Part shown: piece after piece, positions 36,240 through 49,659 of the stretch
How positions within the stretch are numbered: position 1 is the first letter of the stretch
How the letters are laid out: every line of letters begins with the position of its first letter
From: Prochilodus magdalenae
Taxonomy: Eukaryota > Chordata > Actinopteri > Characiformes > Prochilodontidae
DNA length: 64,000 bases
Assembly: GCA_024036415.1 (NCBI GenBank)
Contig: JAMWET010000473.1
Location: forward strand, 622,501 to 686,500
Direction: 5' to 3'
The notes under the pieces: generated by a model
Told to the model about the DNA's origin: nothing
The model's input: only the letters and a program-made list of their open reading frames with translations
The model's database searches: none
Made by a program: the position numbers and the translations under genes

Positions 36240-39200
36240 CTGCAAGACAAGGCAAGCGTGTTAGCAAAGGACGACATGTACAGTCTCCAGGAATCAGCAC
36301 TTACTCACATTTACCCAATCTTCTCTAAAGCATCATGCTAAATGTGCAAACAGGTTTAAAGCACACTCTTAAAAATGAAGGCACTTTTTCAGTTGGTTAA
36401 TTGGAGACAAAAGGTTAATTTGGCAAAAGTTCTTTCACAGATTTCACAGAATATCACCACATAACCAAGTGAAGAACTACAGTACATAGTTTCTCAACTG
36501 TCCAGGGAATTATCAGATCAGATTTGTGTGTCCACACACTACCAATATATCCACGTAGACATCTTGCCTTTAAAACTTTAAGATCTTTGCTGATCTTCTT
36601 GAATTCTCAAGTCGCTCTGAATTTGCCGTTGTTGCTATTTGTCATTTTGTGAGAGATGCGAAAGACACTTTGGATCCAGACTGAGCTGCATCTGGAATTG
36701 CATTTAGAACCACCTCCAAATGTGGCTTGGATCAGAATTCAATCTGCATACAATATGGATTTGCCAAAAAATGTTTTTTATTTGAGCTGGCCGTCTGAAC
36801 AACGCTTTATTGTCATGGGGTCATATGTGATCTTGTGACGAGAATGTCTAGGACAGCCATGTGAAATTTTGGGCTAAATGTAGAACTCAAATTTATTAGG
36901 GTGAGAACAAACTGAGAGTGATATCTTTAAAACCAAGGCGGCAGAGTTCAGAGCAGGGGGGTGATGGTGTGCTCATCGACACTGTATAATGAACAGAGAC
37001 CCTGTCGTTAGCCTGCAGATGTGACACTTCCCCCAGAAACACTCTGTACAACTGAGCATGTACATTTATGTTACGGGTGCCATGAATCTTTGGGGACAGG
37101 TTTGAGAGGGGCATGTTCTTCTTTCCAGGGGATTTTGCCACAATCCAGCACTAAAAGGGTATAGCATTTTTCATGATGCCACAACCTGCAGTGGAATATC
37201 CATTTATTAAGACCCGTATTAAATCAACAACCAAAACATGAAAACAATACGGTATAAAACTCTATAATTACACATATCATCAAAAAATAGTTGTACCCAG
37301 GAAGAAGAAAAAACGTTACCAGGAACAATAAATGATGATAAACTGATATTGGTCAAATTTATTAAGCTATAAATACAGGAGTAGTGTCTCTCAGTACGGC
37401 GTCGGGCCGCCATGTGTGTTAATGCAACATGCCAGATGTCTCTAACTAACAGGATGACTAATAAAGAGCATCACTGCTCAATGAATGTCTACAAACGTGC
37501 CTGTTGGTTCAATCAGGTACAGTCATAAGGTCTGTCATTGCATACAAGAGCCTTGAATCATTTCATTTTAAACCTAGCCACCAAGTTTATTCCTGTCAGT
37601 TAATTGCTTCTGGGTGCAACTATTTGAGCAACTATTCTTGAAGCTGAGTATAATTATCATAGAGTGCATGCTACCTGTGTATATACTGGTTCTATCACAT
37701 ACATTACATTACATAGTGAGTATTACATAACATTAAAGGTCAACACACATATATAGATAAATGAAAATACCCAAACCAGATACATATGCAAAAATCAAAC
37801 ATCCAAAGTAAATAAGTAAACAGATAAAGTGGCTCCAAGGAGAACAGTGCTGCTTTTAAAGATCCTCTCCTTTCTGTTGGCCAAACAAAAGCCCCCACAA
37901 GCTGCGCTCTGTCTCAGCGGGGGGAGGCTGTAGATTAGCTCTGTTCAGACACTCGGCCACTCAGGCTATCTTTTGGAAAGGTCAGTCTTTAAGATCTATA
38001 ACTGACCGCCACCCAGCTAAATCAGAGGGTCTTCAGAGAAGTGCCAGCACAGCCACTTACACCAAACTGTGGGTTGATATTTAGCAGAAGCACAGAATTA
38101 CGGCACGCAAAGTCATCTGCCTCGTACGGAACCTAAAGTGGTGATGACATGCCTCATCGCTGGGGTTATATTTAGCCACCCAAGAAAAGACAGACATCCC
38201 CTTATACTCGCTTTAATCCCTCTCACAGCGCTCATGTAATCCTCCTCAATGACATCAGCTATATCTCTCCACTCACAGAGGGAGTATGAGCTCATTCAGT
38301 CTATGCAGTTACAATATCCTCAACACAGTGTCCTGTTTAAATAAGCACTGATGTTTTTATGGAGTTCGGTTTCATTAAAACCTCGGCAGTGAGACTAAGC
38401 CTCACTCACCAGCATTTACAACTGCAGCACCTGCTGCCATTAAAGGAAGGCCTATTCCAGGCATATGATGTTTAAGTGGAATCAATATGTTTGATTCTAC
38501 AAATTTTTACTCTCTTTTTATGGGTATATGATACCTGTGCATTGAATTTATAGTAACAACATGGTAAACATTAGTCAGTGTACCTCACACACTCAAACAG
38601 ATCTCACATTTTCTCTGGCAATACCAAATCTGTGTCACATCCTCTTTGTCTTGCCCCATTAGTCTTTTTTTCTGGTTTTCTGTTTCTTGTCACTTCCATG
38701 TGCCTTTTGTTGTCCTGTTCCATGTGCTTCTGTTTGGTTTTTGCTCCGTCTGTCTCAGCCCTCTTGTCAGGCCCCTCACCTGTCCTTAGTTTGTAGCTCT
38801 GCCCACTCCCAGGCGTTCCTTGTTAGTTCTTGTTCATTTATACTCTCTGTTGTTACCTTTGTGCTTGCTTGGTGTTTTGTCTGCATGTCTATTGTTTTTG
38901 TTACCCTGTTGTGTCATTTCAAGTGTACTAGTGTCTTTGGCTTCTTTGGATTTGTTTTAATTTGTGCCTATAAAAGACCTGTCCTGTCCCCACATGACAA
39001 TCTGATAGCCAAACTCATGGTAATGGTTAATATCAAGCATAAATGTAATATAAGCACTCTAGTAACATCCTTGTTTCTTTATAGGAAATTGTATAAACAT
39101 AAATATGACAAAGTAAAGACACAAAAAATTCTAATTTCTTAATAGCAAAGAATTTCAATGTTGATTTACCACTGTGTAATGATGTGTATAAATGTAAATT

Positions 39201-40010
39201 TACAAAAGCAAATACAGATCAGATGGGAATACTCTGTTTAGACACTCATTTTGTTTCAGCAAAGTACATCTGTGCTTTCCAAAGAAAAACAAGTTGGTAC
39301 ATTTACAGGAGAGGACACAAACTTTCTTTATCTTTAATGTCAGTTTTTTATTCAAAACTATTTTGGATCATTCCTATTAGCATCATTAAATTGTCCCATT
39401 TTTTATGTTTGCATAGTTACATTGTTATGCTTTTATGTTTTACTCTTTTGCTTGATGCAAACCGTCTATTTTAGAGAAACTTACTGAGGCAAAACTTTTC
39501 ACAGTGGTGGTAGTTAGAACCAGACAACTGAGTTGCCACTAAAAGCAACCTTCACAGTAAAATACAAATAAAATTGTTTTATATGCCCAGCCTGATACCT
39601 AAGCCATTGTTTTGCTGTAGATTAGACATTTGGTTTGTTTTGGAATAAGGTTGGACCTTGTAGTTTTACATTACATACATTTATAAATGGATTTTAAATA
39701 CATTGATGGTGGAGAGGGAATTATAATTTTGCCTAAAAAACTCACAGGTTGTAGGTTATTTTGAATGGTAAATAAAACAGATTTGTGTTGTACCTTAGTA
39801 TGTTTCTCTACAATACCTCATTACACATTAAAGCACCAGAGAATGACTGGAAATTTTGTTTTGTATCATTACAGATATACTGATCTAATACAGTGGATCG
39901 GAGCATCACCAATTTTAGCTTGCCAACAACAATTAACGTCTTATGGGACAGATAAAAATACAGAGAGCAGGTCTTCACAAGAGGGAAGCTTGCGCATCTT
40001 CCACCTAGAG

Positions 40011-40132
40011 TATGTTTCCCGAAAGCGTAGCTGAACAGCTACCATAGTTAAATGACAGAGAGACTATCATTTTGAACACTCTCTCTCTCCGGTTACCACG
40101 GTGGTTGCTCAGTGATGCTTTTGGGAAATACA
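40011..40132. mobile_element. Small foldback MITE in the intron
   Basis: TGTTTCCCGAAAGCGTAGCTGA at the left end (about 40013-40034) pairs, imperfectly, with the reverse complement of the right end (TATTTCCCAAAAGCATCACTGA). The interior is about 75 bp with no coding capacity. The superfamily is uncertain and the target duplication unclear. Confidence 0.55.
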
Positions 40133-40327
40133 GTCCTGCGTAGCAGTGATTCCCTTGCTGGCTCAGTCAGCAGGGTCAGACCTGGCTCTTTAATTGCCAA
40201 ATTAGCCCTTTAACTTCAGTCTGCGCTAGAGAGCGCCTGAAGTAGGCCAAGTGGGATTTAGGCACAGCTAGATGCTTTCTAGCTTTAGAGAGATACATGA
40301 GCCTAATGTGGAGGCAGAGAGCACTGG

Positions 40328-40378
40328 CACACACACACACACACACACAAACACAAACACCTACACACACACACACAC
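40328..40378. repeat. CA microsatellite, interrupted
   Basis: CA repeats broken by CAAACACAAACACCTA. Confidence 0.95.
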
Positions 40379-41662
40379 CTACACACGCTCAGCTGCTCTA
40401 ACCAGCAGCAGAATACACACAGCATTACAGACACACCTTTGAATAGCGCATAAATAGTAGCTGTTTTCAAGTAATGCCAATTGATTTATACACTCCATCA
40501 AAATACTGTTTAAACAAGATGTCAGCTAAGCTAAGCTAAGTCAGTCTAAAATCACCAAAGGGTTTATCCGAACACGATGTTTACATTGTGCCTTTGAGTT
40601 CTGACAGTGACGGATCGTTCCAAATAAAATTAGCCCTGGGGTTCTGAGGGCAGCAGAGGCAAAAGCCCTGAAACAGGCAGTGCGGTTACAAATGACATGT
40701 TTATAGACATTAGTTGGCAGAGCCGTTAGTAATCTCTATTGCAAAACAAACTTTTAGAGATTATATCTTAGCATTTAGTGGAAGGAAGGCGGAGGAGGGG
40801 GAGAAAAGAAGGGTGAGAAAGAACAGAATGGAGAGATGAGACTCCATTGTGCTAAAAGTAGTCCAGGAAAGGCTGGTAAACACATCAGACGATGTCTCTT
40901 TACACTACTACAATAAAGGAATGCCTAAGTCATTTTTCTCTCTTTTACCCGCTACACCTACAGTGTATGATTCATTACAACAAGCAATAAGCAAAAGTAA
41001 CAAACCCAGAAAACTTGACTCAATAAACACTTACAATACAAGCCAATAGGTAGCTGCTGCAGAAATGACCCATTGGCTTCTATTAGGAGTAGGGCTGTGT
41101 TTAAAACAGTGACATGACAACATCCTGTGTATAAGCTTTTAGTGGTATGTTTATCTATATGACGGCTGTATCCATATTTATTTTATCATATTGCATCCAG
41201 CATGGGGTAAACATGCTTTAACAACAGAGGTTTTAGTTCTTTATTTATTATTTATTTATTATTTGTATAAATAACTACACTAGGGTAAAAATAAAGGTCC
41301 AGTCCGGTTTCAATTGTCTAAACCTCATGAGATCAAAGGAAACAGGGCTGATTCATTATTAATTTGTTGTCTGGTATTCCCAAATTTCTAAATAATACAA
41401 TTACTAAGTTAAGGGATGGATGTGTAATCCTCTAATCTAGGGAAACGTACAGAGTAAGAATTATTAGAATCATTAGAGTCAGAACTGTGCTGAGATAAGG
41501 AATTAGGTCTGGGATAACACTTTGCTGTAAAGCTAATACTTTTTTAAAAGATACATGCAGGGTGCTGTGAGGAAAAATAGAACCCAAATTAAAACACTGT
41601 ATTATTTCTGTTCAGGTTTTACTATTATCAACATCACATAGAAAAAAAAGATGGAATATGCG

Positions 41663-41794
41663 GATTAGATAGATATATAGATAGATACTTTATTGATCCC
41701 AGAGGGAAATTCAAGAAGAAGCACCCGAACAGGGACTTGAACCCTGGAGCCTCAGATTAAAAATCTGTTGCTCTACCAACTGAGCTATCCGGGT
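41663..41794 (-). mobile_element. tRNA-Lys/LINE-tail chimeric retroposon
   Basis: On the minus strand a whole tRNA-Lys(UUU)-like sequence (41794-41722) is followed by a short trailer CTTCTTCTTG. Then comes AATTTCCCTCTGGGATCAAT, AAAG and a TATC-rich tail (41711-41663). The latter part matches the form of fish RTE/Rex3-type LINE 3' ends as I remember them. There is no TTTT pol III terminator between the two parts and no CCA at the tRNA end. This is the layout of a minimal SINE. Confidence 0.7.
41722..41794 (-). tRNA. tRNA-Lys(UUU)-like sequence, probably the head of a SINE
   Basis: 73 nt fold as a cloverleaf: acceptor ACCCGGA with TTCGGGT, D arm GCTC/GAGC, anticodon loop TTTTTAA with UUU at 34-36, T arm CAGGG-TTCAAGT-CCCTG, discriminator G. 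One defect: A27 faces A43. The A1:U72 pair replaces the usual G1:C72 with both sides changed. No T-run terminator follows on the minus strand, and a LINE-like tail does. Decoding function is therefore doubtful. Confidence 0.65.
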
Positions 41795-42492
41795 TTAGGA
41801 AACTCGGTTCACTGCTTATTTGTTCTGAATAAATTCGTTTGTATTGCACACTGGAAAAAAGTGAACTTACTTTACACATTAATAGAATATGTTTCATTAG
41901 CGTGTGTTTCTCCACAGCTTACTCTCTTTTGGCAAGAACTGTGCTGATGTCATATATTTTATTTACATGGAACTGATTTACACAAATCAATTCAAATAAA
42001 ACCTAGAATCAAATAAAAGTTTTTCAAAGTAGGCATCACAACCCCTGGCTTCTATCACCACCACAGTAAGGGAATCTGGGTCAGTAATTCTGTGCAATTA
42101 ACCATTTCACCTTTGTTTACATCTCAGTGAATGAATTATGTGGAAATAAAAATGTGGAATTTCCCCTTTAAGGCACGTAGGATCCTTGTTTCACTTTCAT
42201 AGACAATGTTTAGTTTGCGGTTCTAGTGAGTTATTGATTTTTAGCTTGCTGTGGTTAGTGCCTGGCAGTTAGCATTTCTGTTACTTGTTTAATGACGCTC
42301 AAAACTAAACCAATGACGTTATTGTGCTGCATGTGATCTGTGAACTATATTAGTTGAACATTTTGTACCTTGGCTGGAATGAACTGGCACCACTTGTCTA
42401 TCCGACAAGGTGCACAGAAAAAAAATAGAGAGAAGTGAAGCTGGCAATTTTTGAAGACTTTTTATAGCCAATGCATTTCAGCACACAGGTAT

Positions 42493-42516
42493 TCATCATC
42501 ATCATCATCATCATCA
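42493..42516. repeat. ATC trinucleotide microsatellite
   Basis: About eight TCA/ATC units in the intron. Confidence 0.95.
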
Positions 42517-42710
42517 GAAGTTGCTGACAATACCCAGCCCTAATTAGAAGTGAGTTCAGGGTGGATGAGTTTAGAGTCCAGAGAAATGTGATGAAATTAT
42601 TGGCTGGGGTTTTCAACCATGTGCTACAGCAGAGAAGAGGTTGAAAAGCACTGGATTATTCCATTAAAAACAGTGTGGTGCACGTACTTATGCAATGCTG
42701 TATACCCCCC

Positions 42711-42714
<4 letters not shown>

Positions 42715-42785
<71 letters not shown>

Positions 42786-42790
42786 TCTTT
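42715..42790. repeat. CT microsatellite, 76 bp
   Basis: CT run with single CG and TG interruptions; polypyrimidine on the plus strand, polypurine on the transcribed gene's sense strand. Confidence 0.97.
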
Positions 42791-43231
42791 AGACAATTAT
42801 TATTATCATGGAGGGTGAAAAAAGCACAAAGCTAATGAGAGAGGGCCGTGCGGGAGAGACGGCAGCGTATCAGTATCTCTGCAATTATCCTTTCCATCTC
42901 TTGGATACACAACCAGAGCGCCACGGGCTTTTTCTGGCACGACTCAAGGGACCCTGGAACTTACTACTGATCAAACTCTCCACTTAGTCCTCCAGCAAAA
43001 CAAACCTGGACCCATGAATTATTCAGACGCAGAACGTAAACGCTCGCACCTTAAACTAAAGACAAAACGAGGCACTCTCGGGAAGATGTAGTAACCTCTC
43101 ACAGTTTGTCTTCCTTAGTCAGCAAAGTAGCCTGGAGGCAATAGCTCGCTCCCTTAGCAGGTTAGACCATTGAGCTGTGCTTTAAACAGAACTTACTACA
43201 CTTGACGATGAGATGATGAGCTTAAAAACTC

Positions 43232-43292
<61 letters not shown>
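43232..43292. repeat. TAGA microsatellite, about 15 units
   Basis: A clean tetranucleotide run in the intron. Confidence 0.98.
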
Positions 43293-46200
43293 GTTCATGA
43301 TGACATCATCAGAATTGACTAATCTATGATCAATGCTCAGACATGGGAAGACACAAAGACACAGTTGACGCTATGGCTGCCTGTTGTAAAATGTATCTTG
43401 CGGACCACTGCTCCAAATAGAAAGGATGTCTGGAGGTAAAGCCCATGACCTTTAGTGAAGCACAACTTACTGACACATATCTCTCCAACTTTCAGAGCTT
43501 CACTTCCCATGTAGTACCAAAGCAGCCAAAGCAGAGAGCTTTAGGTGTGCAGTTGTTGTGTTGTGTCTGAGGGGGACGTGAGGCATGTCTGCAGACGTAG
43601 GTCCTGCAGAGCTAGCTTTTGAAGAGCTGTCTCTAAAACCGGTGTTTACATTACCTGCTATCAGTTAGCACGTTCAAAGACCGGCACTGGTGCCTGTAGA
43701 GACGCTGAGTGGCTGTGTGAAGCTCTCTCAGGATGCTCTAATGAGACGGTGAGAGAGTGGCTGAAGTGACAAAGCACTAATTTAGGTCTTTTGTGGAGAC
43801 TTAGCATCTGCTGAGTCAACTAAAGTGGACTGCTCGTTCACAGTAGGTTCCCTGCCTCTGAATATCATCACTGCATTGTTTTATTATAAGTTCTTGCATC
43901 AATTGTATGCAGGATTTTTCTCAGAAGAACCTTCCAAAACTTAGGATTAGCATGCTAACAGCCAAACTGCTACTTTACCAGGACAGGTAAAGACTTCGAT
44001 GTTCTATTCTAACACACCACTGACTGAATAATAATTATAATTTGATAAATTGGTAAAGTACACTTTTTTATAAAGTTGCTCTTAGAGCACAACCTAGCAC
44101 TTCCAAAAACTTGACCTGACAAGTGCCAAAATAAAGTATTACATTCCGTATTAGTGAATGCAAGATTTGATTTCAGGTCGTTTTTACTATTTTCATGAAT
44201 TTTTTGTTATGAAAGGCACCGTATAAAAACAGCTGGTATTTTTGAAAAACAAGAAAAATGTCAAAAATGGAGATCCAAGATTTTGCTCAGACAGCAACAA
44301 TGTTTTGATGGAGAAAAGACTACGAGGGATCCTTTCAAAAAAGGTCAGCATGGATGAGCTGCGTTATGAAACACAGGGAGGTAAATAGAGATCAGAGCTG
44401 ACTGTGTAGTCATGATGGAAGCTAACTGCTGATGTATGGTTTTAAGAAATGAGATCTTTCTGTAAGTTATAGGCACAACTGTGTCATCTATATTTAGAGT
44501 CCAATAAAGATTTTAGGGAGTACAATGCCACCCCCCAGCTCCCACATGGCAAATGCTTGACCCAAAAGGTTAAAAAAACCTCTCAGAACTATGTAGAAGA
44601 AAAAACCTTAAGATCATTTGAACATCCAACTTTTAAACAATACATCAGGATGCTTTGCTGTTCTGGCATTTGGTAACTAAAGTTTCATACCACTGAATGG
44701 GCAGCCGGCATTTCTGAATAGTGGTTAAAAACAGATTTAAGGATGACACAGATGATATATATGATGTGCTTTTGTGTGCACAGGTAAAACCACTCCCTAA
44801 ACGACCTGCAGATGCAACCTAATGGTGGAGTTTGTGCAAGTTGTGCATGCGTGTTTGTGTGTGTACTTTGCACTAGAAGGAACTCCTGTGAGAACCTCTG
44901 TTTTTCAAACCACACAAAAGAACACGAGAGGTGGTGGTATGCAGCCACTCTGAGTGATCTGACAGTTTCTGCATAACACGTTCCAGATCAAAAACAAGCT
45001 CGGCTGCTGCGGGTTGCTTTCAAGACTATAATATGTCATCTTATCGTTTGTGCATAGCTTATAATCTTATTTTCCATCTGCAGCCCCCTGAGAATGAAAT
45101 AGAAATAAAACACTTTGCTACTTGCAGTCTGACTGGATCACAGCCCCCTGGATCTGGAGTAGCAGGAGAGAGGAACCACATTAACCATCAAATAACCAGG
45201 ATTCAGAAGAAGTATGTGACATTTTACAAGTAAAGAGGCAATCAAGCTGCATAGCTAGGCAGCTGGTCTGCAGTTATCTGGACAGGTTAATGTGCTATGC
45301 AGACAATAACTTTGGTTACTATGCAGGACTGGCTGGAAACCTCATGTGGAAGCTTGTTTACTTCCTCTAGCTGGTTGGACAAGTGGCAAACCCTAAACCG
45401 TCTGAAACTCCTGACAAGTTCTGATTGCCGCCTATTGATTCAGGATATGCAGGAATTCAGGATATTCAAGAATTATCACCAGATGACTTCAGACTTCATG
45501 AGCATCAATATTTAGAAATATTATTCACTGTAAAATGATCTGAGAAATGATCTTTTCTATCTGTTCTGGAACTTTAATGCTGTTTAATCCGCCTCAACGT
45601 ACCAAACCCAAAAGCAGTGAGCACTGTGATTATAACTGATAAGCGCTGATAAGATAATAATCTCATTTGCATATCTAAGAAGCCTTAAATCAGATTTCAA
45701 GAACTGTGTTTTTCTTTTCTATTATCAAAAAAGATGTACGTGGCATCTTTCACTTAATTTGTCTTACTTAACATTGCACATCCTGTAATGTGAGTATTGT
45801 ACTTGTGCACATTATGATGACCATGCTAAATTGATATACTGTGCAGCCCTACTATAAAGCTCTGAATTGTGTTCAAGCTATATAAAGAACAACTCTTTCT
45901 CAAGGCGTAGAAACTCTATTTCTCTACTGAAGTCTCTCCATCCTCTATGGAACTTTTTAGTTCACAGTGTCAGTGAGACCGATCTGGGCTTATATAATTC
46001 CACTCAAGGGAAGAACAAGTTTTCCCCCTAAATGTGTGTGCGACTGCAGAAAAGTTTACAAGCCTGCTGGTGTCTTGAATCTTCTCCCAGGCCGAATCTT
46101 TTCAGGGCCTTTTTTTTAAACGAAGAGTTCACGCTGTGTTCGTCAAAAAGCACTTTCGCCCTCCTGAGCGCATTTGCATACAAAGTGAAGGAAGAAACAA

Positions 46201-46345
46201 CACAATTCAGTCTAATTGCGCGCTCCCTCTTGCTGGGGTTAATGCACACCTCAGGGGCTCCACCGCCTCCTTTTCACAGCCCAGGCTGCTTCTACTGAGC
46301 TCTCAATAGAGTCGCTCTCAATTTACTCCAGGCATCTGCCGCCCT

Positions 46346-46361
46346 CACACACGCACACACA

Positions 46362-46398
<37 letters not shown>

Positions 46399-46408
46399 AC
46401 ACACACAA
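46346..46408. repeat. CA microsatellite, interrupted
   Basis: CA repeats with CG, CT and AA interruptions. Confidence 0.95.
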
Positions 46409-47169
46409 ACACGGCTGCTGGCAATTGAGCTGTCGCTCACTGCCAGGGAATGCGGTAATGAACTAAAGAATATTGCTGCTCTATAGAAAAGGCAATTGTT
46501 TTATGTTATGACTATTTCTCCAAGTCATATTTTCTTGGGTGCTTACGATTCTAATGGTGGAGCAACTCACTGAACTGCCGAGCATCGAGACATCAACAGC
46601 CAAAATCAAAACAGTCATCCAGTGTATTGCTGACTCTCTTAACCCCTTAAACCCCTGAGGGCCTGTATGTGGAGCCACACTTCAACTGCTCACTCGCATA
46701 ACTACATAGCTTACAACACTGTGTAAAACCAGCCACCCTTCATTTACTTCATTCCCTGCCAAAAAAGAAAACATGGATTTCATATTTACCAGAATATTAC
46801 ACAGAGGCCTCAACAATCCTTGGTTCTGACAACAGAAGCAGCTTCGTAGTAAATTTCCTTCTTTTTTGTTCATTTTCTTTCTCAGTTAAAGCTTCCTGAC
46901 AGCAACGCAGTCTTCCAGAGCCATAGCACTGAGTTTTCTACCCACAGTGGAAGACCTGTGGATTTGTTCAGATCTGCAGTGGGAGTGAAGGTTGATCGTC
47001 TCTTCTCTTTTGAAGATGAAAGTTTTGGGTAGTGTTTACCTGATGATGAGAGTTTTGGTGGTCTACTAGTTCTTGCATGGTCATTAGGAGTTCCATTTTC
47101 TCTAGATCTATTATCATTTTTTATAAGTTTTGGTTTTTCTGAAAAATAACTTGTATGTAAAGGTCATTT

Positions 47170-47213
47170 TCATAGGAAATTGTGGTCTCTGAGACTTTTG
47201 CACTGTACTGTAC
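47170..47213 (+). mobile_element. Tc1 family A terminal repeat fragment
   Basis: TGTGGTCTCTGAGACTTTTG then CACTGTACTGTA matches, with a small insertion, the 3' terminal repeat of the copy at 120-569. The transposase part upstream is not recognisable. Confidence 0.55.
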
Positions 47214-48275
47214 ATACTAGTTTTATGGCAGTTCACATATAATTTATAGTATTAGGTCTGGAAATGTACATATCAACCACATTTTCCAATTTTAATTGAG
47301 ATATGCTCAATTACCAGAGCTGAAGAGAACAGAAAACCGCCTAACTCACTTGTAATGTACCTGCCCATAGTTTTCTACTGGCATCAACGCCTGCCCACTG
47401 GCTTTAACTACAAGTCAGCAGGTTTTCTGTTCTCTTACTAAACATGTACTTTAAAAATGATCATCCCTGGTAAACAACCATATGGTGCAAATGCAGCTGA
47501 TAGAAATTCAAACTGAAGGATGCTGGAGTTTACCATTAGGATTAAAGACTAAAAAATGTAGGCCTAAGTTTCAATGCAAGTCAGGCAAATGAATGAATGT
47601 CAAAACTATTGCTGAGAACTCTGCTTTGCCCAGCACCTCCGCTAAGGACCACATGGCTACCCCCACTATGTTGGTACAACAGTGTAGGCATCACTGAATA
47701 TCTCCTCAGGGGGTCCTGGCCTCCTGACTGCATGCTCCACTATCCAGGCTTTTGCTTCACAATTAGTCAATGGGGTACCCTGGATAAAGGCAACCATCTG
47801 ACTCTTTGGCTCTTCCAAATGCACCCGCCTCCCAATGTGGCGCAGAAAGCAGCCAGGGGGAAACCACCCAACATTCCTAATCATAAAACGTTTAAAAAGA
47901 TAGTTCAGCCAAAAATCCAATTTACAGAATTTTCTCCTTATGTCCAAATGTAGTTTCTCAGCCAAGACATGTCCAAAGTCCAAAGTGTGCTTCCTTAGTT
48001 TTGCATGGCACCTACAAGGTTAACAATGAATTAAAGTTTATAGTCACAACTTTGGTATTGTGCAGACTACATGCCTAAATTATTCTAAACCTGCATCAAC
48101 TTGTCATCTAGTGACAGATAGACTTGCCTACGTACTTTCTAACTGCTATGCTGTTAGCTATGTCAGTGGTGACTGTTAGTACAGCTTTTAGCTGCACAAT
48201 TTTTCTGCAGAGGCAATATCGTAGCCTATGAGGTGAATCTGAGGCGTGATCATTGCTGGTTGAAAACTTTACCCA

Positions 48276-48510
48276 ATGTGGGCTAGAGGTTAGGGAGCCA
48301 GACTTGTGACCAGAGGATTGCTGGTTCGATACCCTGAACTGACAGTAATGACTGAGGTGCTCTTGAGCAAGGCACCTAACCCCCAACTGCTTACTGGGTA
48401 CCGTGGATAGGGCTGCCCACAGCTCTAGGCAAGTGTGCTCACTGTTGACTAGTTTCACTTCATGGATGGGTTAAATGCGGAATACAAATTCCTCTGTGTG
48501 AAGGTCACAA
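48276..48510 (+). mobile_element. tRNA-derived SINE, second family
   Basis: Head with GATTGCTGGTTCGATACCC as box B (about 48317-48335). The body has GAGGTGCTCTTGAGCAAGGC, CACCTAACCCCCAACTGC and GATAGGGCTGCCCAC. It ends GGATGGGTTAAATGCGGA followed by an AATTCC-like tail. The pattern is a widespread fish SINE, different from the 33305 copy. Confidence 0.85.
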
Positions 48511-49659
48511 ATGGCTCAAAAACTCTCTTCTCAGAGAATGACTCACAGATTTTGAATTAGATTTAGATGAACCTTTGTTCGTTTGGTAGCTATAAGCTTT
48601 CATTAGTCCTTAGCTATATTAGTCTCACAAACTCATTGGGGGCAGAAGCTGTTCAGACTGTGCAAATGACCTCTTGGATGACATGTAAAATAAAATGTCC
48701 ACTTAGTATATAAGTTGCAACTTTATTAAAGATTCAAACCAATTAAGACAGTCTGCTGGGTAACATTACAGTCCTCTACTAGAATTCAAATTCTTGTTTG
48801 GGTAGTATAGCTAACCGCCTTGAACAAAAACTTTTACTACTACATTTGACTTGCTCTTAACATGATTACACTTTCTCTGTTAGTTAAAGTATATTGTAAT
48901 TCAAGATAAAAGACTTAACATGACTTCCTGTGATGTCATTAGAATATAACTCATTCACATATATCGACCTGTTCAGCCTGTGGCAACCACAGTGAAACGT
49001 TTCACCTAGAGCTCAATTTGCTCAACTTTGCCATCTACCACAGCACTCCATCTTAACTGAACAATAGAGCTGTGTTCAGCTATGAGGTTTTCCGACTCAA
49101 ACATGTGAAGTACTCTTTGATTAAGGCACAATACAGCCGAGCCAATCAGAGGAGAGCCTTTACACATATCAGCCTTAAAGGCACATTAACAAAAACACCC
49201 TGTGTGATTCTAAGGGATAAAGAGAGGTTGGAGAGAAATCGTGTAAATATAAATTATGCTCATTTCTGGAGATATAAAAACACAGAAATGTTATAAGTGG
49301 ACCTCGAGGGGAAAAAACAAACACCAGCCAATGCCCCCCAAGATGTGCATGAACCTTGTAACTCCTGTCCTAAAGCTAAAGAAGAAAACATTGGCCATTA
49401 AACACATCCTGGCAGACTACATTTGGGGGAAGTTGGCCAAAGATGACCAAACCATTTTAAGAGCCAGCTACATGCTGGGCATTAAAGTTTCCTTATCTTT
49501 TAAGTTTATGGAATTATTCAGATTGGCTGAGGCAGTTGTAATGCACATGTGATATGACATATGATGTTCAAAAAGTGATGGGTTATTAGTGGTCAGTTAG
49601 GTGTTACTGGCGGTCAGCTGGTGGAGTTAGCTATGTCACTTATGTGTAGCCATATGACA

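Noticed and set aside
36361..36480. Possible MITE starting ACTCTTAAAAATGAAGGCAC
   Set aside because: The start resembles a common fish repeat, but no matching inverted end or target duplication was visible.
38578..39142. Two overlapping Cys/Phe/Leu-rich frames that look like membrane proteins
   Set aside because: The DNA is simply T/C-rich, which produces hydrophobic codons. It resembles the untranslated or LTR-like part of a retroelement, but I could not find ends.
47597..47953. 118-codon plus-strand frame
   Set aside because: No recognisable motif; the right part (AGATAGTTCAGCCAAAAATC) resembles a dispersed fish repeat.
49256..49552. 98-codon frame with a Lys-rich start and KHILADYIWGKLAKD segment
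   Set aside because: Looked briefly like a transposase piece, but no catalytic or finger residues and no element ends were found.
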